From CAYRUZ01 sp964427895 (GTDB taxonomy: Bacteria > Patescibacteriota > Gracilibacteria > Peribacterales > Peribacteraceae): a stretch of DNA of 31,555 nucleotides. Below are positions 7,882 through 14,162 of this stretch, one piece after another. Under the pieces are notes generated by a model. That model did no database searches. It was not told the DNA's origin and worked only from the letters and a program-made list of their open reading frames with translations. Within the stretch, counting starts at the first letter, position 1. Each line of letters opens with the position of its first letter. The stretch spans positions 1 through 31,555 of the forward strand of contig CAYRUZ010000011.1 of assembly GCA_964427895.1 (NCBI GenBank), read 5' to 3'. The position numbers and the translations under genes are program-made.

Positions 7882-8634
7882 GTGAAAGAGCGCCTCCAGA
7901 AGATTCTCTCCGTCCGTGGCATCGCTTCGCGCCGACATGCGGAGCAGTTCATCGAGGCGGGACGGGTGACGGTAAACGGCAAGAAGGCCGTGCTTGGACA
8001 GCAGGCGGATCCATCCGTTGATGACATTCGTGTCGATGGTGTAGCCGTAAAAGGGGAGGTGTCCTATGTGTATTACCTCTACAACAAACCGCTCGGTGTC
8101 GTGGTGACCAATGCACCCCAAGCCACATCTTCGAGCAAGACGTTGCAGCGTGATAACACGGAACCACGGAAGATGACCCTCGCCGAAGCTCTACCGTCGC
8201 ATCTGCGCGGGCGTGTCTTCCCCGTCGGTCGACTGGATAAGGACACGACGGGACTCCTGCTCCTTACCAATGACGGCGAACTGGCCCTACGACTGACGCA
8301 TCCTCGGTATGATCACGAGAAGGAGTACGAGGTGAAACTGGATGCCCCGATTTCAAATGGAGCCCTAGATAAACTGCAAAAAGGCGTGTCGATTGATGGC
8401 GAAAAAACCAAGCCCGCCGGCATCCAGCGTCTCTCCGATTCTTCGTTCCTCATCACGATCACCGAAGGCAGGAACCGCCAAATCCGCCGCATGTGCCAGA
8501 AAGTCGGGAGCTACGTGAAGGACTTGCGTCGCGTGCGCATCGTCACGCTACGCGACGCCCATTTGCCGATTGGGGCCATCCGGCCGCTGACGGACGGGGA
8601 ACTGCTCGCCATCAGGGCGGCAGTTGGGCTATAA
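7882..8634 (+). CDS. RsuA/RluB/RluE/RluF-family pseudouridine synthase
   Basis: A 250-residue rRNA-modifying enzyme that converts a specific uridine to pseudouridine. An S4 RNA-binding domain occupies about residues 1-60 (RLQKILSVRGIASRRHAE, then VTVNGKKA). The catalytic domain follows, with the family signature GRLDKDTTGLLLLTNDG in which Asp119 is the nucleophile, and the conserved ITEGRNRQIRRMC block near residues 193-205. The site cannot be told from sequence alone: helix 69-90 positions of 23S or U516 of 16S are the family options. It starts with GTG 12 bases after the upstream membrane gene and has no Shine-Dalgarno site; a weak -10-like TGATAC ends 9 bases upstream. Its 3' end contains the promoter of the next gene. 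Confidence 0.92.
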   Translation: MKERLQKILSVRGIASRRHAEQFIEAGRVTVNGKKAVLGQQADPSVDDIRVDGVAVKGEVSYVYYLYNKPLGVVVTNAPQATSSSKTLQRDNTEPRKMTLAEALPSHLRGRVFPVGRLDKDTTGLLLLTNDGELALRLTHPRYDHEKEYEVKLDAPISNGALDKLQKGVSIDGEKTKPAGIQRLSDSSFLITITEGRNRQIRRMCQKVGSYVKDLRRVRIVTLRDAHLPIGAIRPLTDGELLAIRAAVGL

Positions 8635-8635
8635 T
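8630..8635 (+). promoter_or_regulatory. -10 box for the beta-CASP nuclease gene, leaderless start
   Basis: TATAAT spans the stop codon of the pseudouridine synthase and ends 7 bases before the GTG at 8643. Transcription should begin at the GTG itself, giving a truly leaderless mRNA. Confidence 0.65.
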
Positions 8636-8642
8636 AGAGGCC

Positions 8643-10040
8643 GTGAAGATCATCACGCACGGCGCAGCCCGTGAAGTCACGGGCACCTGCCATGAAATAC
8701 AAACCCACGACCGACGCATCCTCCTCGATTGCGGTCTTTTCCAGGGACATCGCCATGAAGCCGCGACGAAGAACGTCCATTTCGCCTTCGATCCGTCGAC
8801 CGACATCGATGCGATGATTCTAACGCACGCCCATGGCGACCACGTCGGGCGCGTGCCGCTGCTGTGGCGAAGGGGGTATCGTGGAAAGATCTTCAGCACG
8901 CATGCCACCCGCGACCTGGCGGAAGTGATGCTGCAGGATTCAGCCTATCTACAGGAGAAGGACGAGGAGTTCTTCCAGAAGTATCTGCAAGACTCCATGA
9001 TCAAGGCGGACGGGCCGCTCTATACGCAGGCCGATGCGACGGGCTGCATGGATCTGTTCGTGACGAAGCAGTACAACGAGTGGTTCGATGTCTGTCCCGG
9101 CATCCGCGCCCAGCTGTTGGAAGCCGGCCACATTCTTGGTGCGGCGATGGTCTTGCTCGAAATTGCCGAGAACGGACGCACCCGCCGGGTCGGATTTTCC
9201 GGCGACTTGGGCCGCAACGCGCTGCCGATCATCCGCGATCCCGCGGACATGCCCCCGGTCGACATCCTCATTTGCGAGAGCACGTACGGCAACCGCACGC
9301 ACGAAACCATCCAGGAGGCGCGGCAGGAACTGGCCGGCTACGTCGTCGAAATCGCCAAGAGGGGCGGAAAAATGCTCATCCCGGCGTTCTCCCTCGAGCG
9401 CACGCAGGAGATCATCTACGACTTGCACATGCTGTGGGACGAAAAGCATATCCCGCCCGTGCCCATCGTCATCGATTCCCCGTTGGCATCGCGCGTCACC
9501 GATGTCTTCATGAAGCACCCCGAGTGTTTCGACGAGCAGATGTACCAGGATTTCCTCAGTCGTGCGCACAACCCATTCCAGTTCTCGCTGGTGCGGTACA
9601 CCGAGAGTGTGGATGAGAGCAAAGGACTCAACGGTACGCCGGGCCCCATGATCATCATGGCAGGCAGCGGGATGTGCGAAGCTGGTCGCATACGCCATCA
9701 CCTGAAAAACGAGATCGAGAACCCCAAGAACTCCGTCGTCGCCGTCGGCTACATGGCCGCCAACACGCTCGGCGCCCGCTTGCTCAACAAGGAAGAGTGG
9801 CAGGTGAAGATCTTCGACCGCTACTACCGCAAGAAAGCCGATATCCACTATATCAATGCGTATTCCGGCCACGCGGACCGTTTCGATCTCGATGCGTTCG
9901 TGCACAACATTGAAGGCTTGCAGCAGGTCATCCTGGTGCACGGCGATCCGGAGCAGATGGATCCCTTTGCCGAACGGTTGCGCGAACGGGGGCTCTTGGT
10001 GATCACGCCCGAGAAGGAGGACGTCATCGATCTCGGCTGA
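8643..10040 (+). CDS. Beta-CASP metallo-beta-lactamase-fold RNA-processing exonuclease
   Basis: A 465-residue enzyme of the CPSF-73-like family of metal-dependent RNA nucleases. The zinc-binding motif HAHGDH lies at residues 62-67, a further metal ligand His163 is in EAGHILGA, and Asp188 sits in FSGDLGR. The beta-CASP insert follows: ICESTYGNR, the PAFSLERTQEI block, and a GSGMCEAGRIRHHL segment. The closing RNA-specificity motif AYSGHAD contains His410. Such proteins cleave or trim RNA, but the bacterial members are poorly characterised and this one is shorter than RNase J. The GTG at 8643 is chosen over an in-frame ATG at 8493 because the latter overlaps the upstream gene and would add 50 unrelated residues. 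It converges with lysS. Confidence 0.93.
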   Translation: MKIITHGAAREVTGTCHEIQTHDRRILLDCGLFQGHRHEAATKNVHFAFDPSTDIDAMILTHAHGDHVGRVPLLWRRGYRGKIFSTHATRDLAEVMLQDSAYLQEKDEEFFQKYLQDSMIKADGPLYTQADATGCMDLFVTKQYNEWFDVCPGIRAQLLEAGHILGAAMVLLEIAENGRTRRVGFSGDLGRNALPIIRDPADMPPVDILICESTYGNRTHETIQEARQELAGYVVEIAKRGGKMLIPAFSLERTQEIIYDLHMLWDEKHIPPVPIVIDSPLASRVTDVFMKHPECFDEQMYQDFLSRAHNPFQFSLVRYTESVDESKGLNGTPGPMIIMAGSGMCEAGRIRHHLKNEIENPKNSVVAVGYMAANTLGARLLNKEEWQVKIFDRYYRKKADIHYINAYSGHADRFDLDAFVHNIEGLQQVILVHGDPEQMDPFAERLRERGLLVITPEKEDVIDLG

Positions 10041-10051
10041 GGCCTACAGCC
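10035..10051. terminator. Stem-loop containing both convergent stop codons
   Basis: GGCTG (10035-10039), loop AGGCCTA and CAGCC (10047-10051) form a 5-bp hairpin. It holds the TGA of the nuclease gene (10038-10040) and the TAG of lysS (10046-10044, minus strand). No T-run follows on either strand. It may act as a shared 3'-end structure. Confidence 0.35.
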
Positions 10052-12155
10052 CCATCTCATTGGCGACGGTCTTCATCGCTTCGAGGACGATGCCGACGAA
10101 TTCATCGAGGGGAACGCCCAGCAGTTCTTCGCACTTTTTGATCTGCTCGCGGTCGACCTGCGCGGCGAACGTCTTGTCCTTCAGTTTCTTCTTCACGCTC
10201 GACACTTCCACGTCGGCGATTTTCTTGCTGGGACGCACCAGGGTGACGGCGATGATGAAGCCCGTCAGTTCGTCCACGCAGTAGAGCGCCTTGCGGAGCA
10301 TCGTATCCAGCGGATAATCGGCGCCGTATTTGTGCGCGTAGTGGGCGCGGATATCGCCGAGCAATTCCTGGGGGGCTTTGATGGTCGCAAGCAGCTGTTC
10401 CAGCGTTTTACCACAGTGTTCTTCGGCGTCCTTTTCCAGCTTGTCCCAGTCCAAATCGTGCAACATGCCCGCGACTTTCCAGGTCGCCGCATCTCCGCCG
10501 AAGCGGGCCGCCAAGGCTTCCATGGCAGCGCCCGTCGCGACCAGGTGGGCCTTCGTTTGGTTCGTGTGTTCCTGCAAGAGGCCGTGGGCGCCGGGCAACA
10601 GATGGCCGTATTCGGCGTGCTGCAGGAGTCCTGCTCCGGCGGGCGGAAGAGACACAGTCTTTTCCTTTTTGACGGGTGCGGGGACGGAAGCCTGTTGGTG
10701 CTGCGGTTTGAGGATGGGGAAGAGCACGACGTCGCGCAGGTTCTCCTGCTGGGTCAGCAGCGCGAGGATGCGGTCGATGCCCATGCCCCAACCGGAACAC
10801 GGCGGGCAGCCATAGCTGAGAGCCTGAACGTATTCGTCGTCCTTGCGGTGCGCGTCGGCGTCGCCGCCTGCGTTCGCTTTCGCCTGCTCTTCGAAACGCT
10901 GCGCTTGATCCATGGGGTCGACGAGCTCGCTGTAGGCATTCACGACCTCCCATCCGCCGACGACCAATTGGAACCGGTCGACGATCGACGGATTGTCATC
11001 GTTACGACGGGCGAGGGGAGAAAGGTCGAGTGGATGGCGCGTGATGAAGGTCGGTTGGACGATGTCCGGGCGGCACACCTTCTTATACAGCTGGTCAATC
11101 AGGTTGCCGCGGCCGAGGGCATCGATGTTCACCTCCAATTTTATGCCTTTCGACTTTATGGCTTCCCTCAGGGCTCCAGCTGAATCATGTTGCTTCACAT
11201 CGATGCCGCAAGATGCCTCGATCGCCTCGTCGAGTGCCCATTCCTTCCACTCGCCGGCGAAATCGACGTCGACGAGCTTTCCCTCCCGATTGGGGATCTT
11301 CACGACGCTCGTCCCGAAGGTCTGCGGGATGATCGTCTCGAACATGTGCCGGGTGAAGGCCATGTTGGCTCGGTAGTCCCAGTAGGCGGCGTAGTGTTCG
11401 CACATCGTGAACTCCTGCAGGTGGCTGGGGTCCATTCCTTCATTGCGGAACACGGGTCCGAGACTGAAGGTGCGGTCGTAGCCGCCGACGAGGCATTCTT
11501 TCTGATGCGTCTCGAGTGCGATGCGCAGGTAGACGTCGAGGTCCAACGCTTCATGGTGCGTCGTGAACGGCGTGGCGAGCGCGCCGGACGCCGCGTTCAC
11601 CAAGACCGGCAAATCCACCTCCACGAAATCGTGCGTCCAGTAAAACTCGCGCATCCGACGGATGAAGAGGCTGCGAAGGAAGAAGCGCTGGCGGGTTTCG
11701 TCATTGCTGATCAGATCGAGGTACCGCTGGCGGTACGCCGTTTCACGATCCGCGATGCCATGCCATTTTTCCGGCGGTTGCAGCAATGCCTTGCTGAGCA
11801 TCATCCATTCGCGGACGGCAACGGACGGTTCCCCCGTCTTCGTCGCGAAGCGTTCGCCGTGCGCGCCGATGAAGTCGCCGCGATCGAGCAGCGCGAGCAT
11901 GTCCTTATAGGCGTCCGCTCCCACGTCTTCCTCGCGGAAGACGAGCTGCAAGCGTCCGGTATGGTCCTGCAGGGTGACGAAGGTCATCTTGCCCATGTCG
12001 CGGAACAACATGATGCGTCCGGCAACGCATACGGTGGTCCCATCTGGTTGCGAGCGTGCGTCTGCAAGCGTGTGGCTGCGATCGAACGTCGCGGCGTAGG
12101 GGACTTTTCCGCTCGCGCGGAGGGCCTCTGCTTTCTTTACTCGTACGGGATCCAT
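10044..12155 (-). CDS. lysS: Lysyl-tRNA synthetase (class II) fused to a C-terminal HD-domain module
   Basis: A 703-residue protein, about 200 longer than usual bacterial LysRS. Residues about 30-135 are the OB-fold anticodon-binding domain (VCVAGRIMLFRDMGKMTFVTLQD). The class II catalytic core follows, with motif 2 FRNEGMDPSHLQEF near 235-250 and motif 3 GCPPCSGWGMGIDRIL near 448-466. It charges tRNA-Lys with lysine using ATP. After the usual end at FPILKP comes a Pro/Lys linker (about 480-500), then an HD-type phosphohydrolase domain: a conserved His in KAHLVATG, His566-Asp567 in GMLHDLDWD, and Asp in CVDELTG. Its substrate is unknown. The HNPEFT motif found in most LysRS is HLQEFT here. 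The start at 12155 gives the normal N-terminus; a weak -10 TACGCT ends 8 bases upstream. Confidence 0.92.
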   Translation of the reverse strand: MDPVRVKKAEALRASGKVPYAATFDRSHTLADARSQPDGTTVCVAGRIMLFRDMGKMTFVTLQDHTGRLQLVFREEDVGADAYKDMLALLDRGDFIGAHGERFATKTGEPSVAVREWMMLSKALLQPPEKWHGIADRETAYRQRYLDLISNDETRQRFFLRSLFIRRMREFYWTHDFVEVDLPVLVNAASGALATPFTTHHEALDLDVYLRIALETHQKECLVGGYDRTFSLGPVFRNEGMDPSHLQEFTMCEHYAAYWDYRANMAFTRHMFETIIPQTFGTSVVKIPNREGKLVDVDFAGEWKEWALDEAIEASCGIDVKQHDSAGALREAIKSKGIKLEVNIDALGRGNLIDQLYKKVCRPDIVQPTFITRHPLDLSPLARRNDDNPSIVDRFQLVVGGWEVVNAYSELVDPMDQAQRFEEQAKANAGGDADAHRKDDEYVQALSYGCPPCSGWGMGIDRILALLTQQENLRDVVLFPILKPQHQQASVPAPVKKEKTVSLPPAGAGLLQHAEYGHLLPGAHGLLQEHTNQTKAHLVATGAAMEALAARFGGDAATWKVAGMLHDLDWDKLEKDAEEHCGKTLEQLLATIKAPQELLGDIRAHYAHKYGADYPLDTMLRKALYCVDELTGFIIAVTLVRPSKKIADVEVSSVKKKLKDKTFAAQVDREQIKKCEELLGVPLDEFVGIVLEAMKTVANEMGL

Positions 12156-12163
12156 CGCCGCAG

Positions 12164-12169
12164 AGCGTA
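12164..12169 (-). promoter_or_regulatory. Possible -10 box for lysS
   Basis: TACGCT on the minus strand ends 8 bases before the ATG at 12155, the same geometry as the other leaderless starts in the window. It matches TATAAT at only three positions, so this is weak. Confidence 0.3.
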
Positions 12170-12238
12170 CAGCACGATGTCGCTGCGGTGTAGCGCAGTC
12201 GGTCAACTCCATGCGCGTGCATTCGTCGAAACCGGCGC

Positions 12239-12244
12239 TAGACT
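12239..12244 (+). promoter_or_regulatory. -10 box for the first three-cassette gene
   Basis: TAGACT ends 8 bases before the ATG at 12253, matching the spacing in the third cassette. No clear -35 box is seen, and the TGTACG element of the other two cassettes is absent. Confidence 0.4.
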
Positions 12245-12252
12245 TGCCGTGT

Positions 12253-12675
12253 ATGGCCGCGACGTTCTACGTCACCCCCATCGAGCGCAAACTCCTCGGC
12301 ACGTTGCCTGCGGAGCTGACGACGTCGTGGGAGGGGCATATCGAAGAAGAAACCCAGACGAGTTACGAGACGCAGGAGCAGCTGACGGAACGTGCTGCGT
12401 CCGTCACGTTCGACGCATATCCCGCTGCCAAGGCCGTGGCCGATCGCTGTGCCAAAGCGCTTGAGGCGGGCGAAGGCATCGACGCGCTGTCACTCAAAGG
12501 CTTTCCGGAAGAAGCGATGCCCAGCCTGCTCTACATGATCGGCGCGTGCGGCATCGAGGCCCTCATCGAACTTTCCCTGGCCGATGCGTCTCGCCTCACG
12601 CCCAAGGCGATGGAGGCGATCGCCGCCATGAGCCGCGCCCGTCATCACATCCTCGCCGACAACGCTTCCGCGTAA
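12253..12675 (+). CDS. Cassette leader protein A (uncharacterised paralogous family, 140 aa)
   Basis: A 140-residue acidic, mainly helical soluble protein of unknown function. It is one of three paralogs in this window, each heading a cassette. All start with a short strand then LT/VTPxERxxxxxLP (here FYVTPIERKLLGTLP), followed by a conserved Trp (TTSWEGHIEEET) in an acidic stretch. In the last third comes YMIGACGIEALIELSL, matching FVLG-containing segments in the other two, and a closing A..R helix. The ATG at 12253 is chosen from this alignment and from the -10 box 8 bases upstream; an in-frame ATG at 12211 adds 14 unrelated residues. It diverges from lysS and is followed after 4 bases by a small membrane protein gene. 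Confidence 0.75.
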   Translation: MAATFYVTPIERKLLGTLPAELTTSWEGHIEEETQTSYETQEQLTERAASVTFDAYPAAKAVADRCAKALEAGEGIDALSLKGFPEEAMPSLLYMIGACGIEALIELSLADASRLTPKAMEAIAAMSRARHHILADNASA

Positions 12676-12679
12676 TTCC

Positions 12680-13045
12680 ATGCCCCATCGTCAGCGCATC
12701 GAACGGTTCAGTGAACGGCTCCCCGAAGAGGAGTCCGGCGGCATGCTCGAGTGGATCCAGGACAATCCCGTCCTCAGCTCCGTTCTTGGGGTCACCCTCG
12801 TCGGTGGCGGTCTGGCCGCCGGACATTACAGCGGACTCTTCCAAGGCGGCTTCTTCCAGCGTTGGGCGCCGTGGCTCAACAAAGCGGGGGAATTCATCGG
12901 CAAGAATGCCATGACATTCTGGAATTGGTTGCTGCTCACTCTTGGCATCCGCAAGCCTGGAACCCCTGATCCGGGCATTGATCCCCGCCTGATGGGGAAC
13001 AACGGAGCAGGCCCGAACCCCCGCGTGAGCCCGCCGCGGCCGTAG
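12680..13045 (+). CDS. Small membrane protein of cassette A
   Basis: A 121-residue protein of unknown family. Residues 1-29 are polar and charged. A Gly-rich hydrophobic segment at about 30-54 (VLSSVLGVTLVGGGLAAG) is the likely membrane span; a second, shorter one lies at about 76-91 (NAMTFWNWLLLTLGI). The C-terminal 30 residues are rich in Pro, Gly and Asn and look disordered. It lies 4 bases after the leader paralog with no Shine-Dalgarno site, so the two are probably co-transcribed. Position and layout (polar N-terminus, hydrophobic segment, Pro/Asn-rich tail) match the second genes of cassettes B and C, although sequence similarity is too low to claim homology by eye. Confidence 0.7.
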   Translation: MPHRQRIERFSERLPEEESGGMLEWIQDNPVLSSVLGVTLVGGGLAAGHYSGLFQGGFFQRWAPWLNKAGEFIGKNAMTFWNWLLLTLGIRKPGTPDPGIDPRLMGNNGAGPNPRVSPPRP

Positions 13046-13051
13046 TAAAAC

Positions 13052-13080
13052 TGTACGTAAATGGGCCTTTGTGCTATAAT
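13052..13080 (+). promoter_or_regulatory. Promoter of cassette B
   Basis: TGTACG (13052-13057), a 17-base spacer and TATAAT (13075-13080), the latter preceded by TGC as in an extended -10. The same AAAACTGTACG block and the same spacing recur before cassette C. Predicted transcription start is near 13087, leaving a pyrimidine-rich leader of about 26 bases. Confidence 0.7.
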
Positions 13081-13113
13081 TTATTGGTAAACACACATTT
13101 TTCTCACTCTCAC

Positions 13114-13536
13114 GTGTCGTCCATTTTTCTCACGGAAAACGAACAACATATCTGGCAGTCGCTCCCGTCTAATTACCGTGCTGGATGGGAGGTCGAACGC
13201 GAAAGGGAGGATGTAACAGAAACCCGCGAAGACCTCTTGATGCGGTACCAAATGGCAGCATTTGATTCCCCGGCATGCATGGATCTTTGTGCGAAAGCCC
13301 AGAAGACAAGTACTCCCGAGGAATTACTGCGTGTCGCTGAAGCCTTCGATGTCACGACGTTGTCTTCGTCCGACCTCGCAGAGACATTCTTTGTGCTGGG
13401 TACCGTGTGGACCAGTGCCATCATCATGTATCTGCTTCAGAACGCGCAAAGTGCCGAGGATGTCGATGGTGTTGCGCACCTAACTGCGGTCCGCCGAGCG
13501 CTCATTGAAACGAACTCTTCCACCCCCGCGGCATGA
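13114..13536 (+). CDS. Cassette leader protein B (uncharacterised paralogous family, 140 aa)
   Basis: A 140-residue paralog of the proteins at 12253 and 17168. Alignable landmarks are IFLTENEQHIWQSLP at the N-terminus, the conserved Trp in AGWEVERERED, and FFVLGTVWTSAIIMYLL in the C-terminal third followed by AVRRALIETN. It is acidic, helical and without membrane segments or a signal peptide. The GTG at 13114 is chosen because it aligns exactly with the paralogs' starts; in-frame TTG codons at 13069 and 13084 lie before or at the transcription start. Its last codons overlap the ATG of the next gene (ATGA at 13533-13536), implying translational coupling. Function unknown. Confidence 0.75.
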   Translation: MSSIFLTENEQHIWQSLPSNYRAGWEVEREREDVTETREDLLMRYQMAAFDSPACMDLCAKAQKTSTPEELLRVAEAFDVTTLSSSDLAETFFVLGTVWTSAIIMYLLQNAQSAEDVDGVAHLTAVRRALIETNSSTPAA

Positions 13537-14159
13537 GTCTTTCCATAGATCGCAATCGGCCGTCACAGCTTCCGGTCTTTCGTGACGCCCGTTCATTGAT
13601 CAATTACCTGGAGCCCGGGCGCCTCACGGACGATATGGACGTGGAGGAAGAATTGGAACGAGTTCGCGCTTTGATTCAGACGCGTGCAGGACAGAGCAGA
13701 CTCCTGCAACGGGTGCAGAGCGACCACCCCGGCATGCCGCAATCCGAGATTTTGCGACACATCGAGCGCAACGTTGAGCAGTTGCGGAAGAAGGAGAGTT
13801 TCTTGATGAAAGTTCTAAAAATGCCGGTCCAAGGACTCAAGTCCATCGGCAGTGCCATTGCGCGCCGTCCGGTCGCGAGTGCACTGGTCGCCGTCGCGGG
13901 GTTGCTGGCCCTGCTCTACTTCTTGCCTGCGCCACCCGGGGTGGGCCGCTTGCGTGACGACATGATCGAAGGCACAAGACGCATTCTAACGCGCGTCGGT
14001 GTATCCCTTCCGCAAGCCAACACGGATGCCATTGCCGCCGTGCCCGTAACCGGCGGGCCGGTTGTTCCGGACGTTATCCAGCGAGGTGGGGAAATCCTGC
14101 AGAGTCCGTCTAACGTTCAAAATCAGATCCGACGCCTCGACGATCTTCTCCCGCGCTAA
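13533..14159 (+). CDS. Single-span membrane protein of cassette B
   Basis: A 208-residue protein of unknown family. Residues 1-110 are charged and helical with heptad-like spacing (about 38-95), ending in a basic stretch before a single strong membrane helix at about 112-132 (VASALVAVAGLLALLYF). The remaining 75 residues are rich in Pro, Val and Gly. The positive-inside rule suggests the N-terminal half is cytoplasmic and the C-terminal tail outside. It overlaps the leader paralog by 4 bases and is followed after 3 bases by the 987-aa gene, so the three form one operon. It probably links a cytoplasmic partner to the membrane, which is inference from layout alone. Confidence 0.75.
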   Translation: MSLSIDRNRPSQLPVFRDARSLINYLEPGRLTDDMDVEEELERVRALIQTRAGQSRLLQRVQSDHPGMPQSEILRHIERNVEQLRKKESFLMKVLKMPVQGLKSIGSAIARRPVASALVAVAGLLALLYFLPAPPGVGRLRDDMIEGTRRILTRVGVSLPQANTDAIAAVPVTGGPVVPDVIQRGGEILQSPSNVQNQIRRLDDLLPR

Positions 14160-14162
14160 TGC

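Larger units (their letters stand above)
12253..13045 (+). other. Cassette A: soluble paralog plus small membrane protein, no giant gene
   Basis: First and shortest of three tandem cassettes. It has the leading paralog (12253-12675) and a small membrane protein (12680-13045) but no long gene before the next promoter at 13052. It could be a degenerate copy, or its two proteins could serve the giants of the other cassettes. Confidence 0.65.

Noticed and set aside
8949..9941. Open frame of 330 codons antisense to the beta-CASP nuclease
   Set aside because: It overlaps a well-supported enzyme gene and has shadow-like composition.
12181..12252. tRNA-like stretch: TAGCGCAGTCGG at 12191-12202 matches the tRNA A-box pattern
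   Set aside because: No D-stem closing strand, no T-arm GTTCRANNC and no acceptor pairing could be found, so it is not a tRNA.
13069..13113. TTG codons at 13069 and 13084 as start of cassette leader B
   Set aside because: 13069 precedes the -10 box and 13084 lies 3 bases after it; the GTG at 13114 aligns with the starts of both paralogs.
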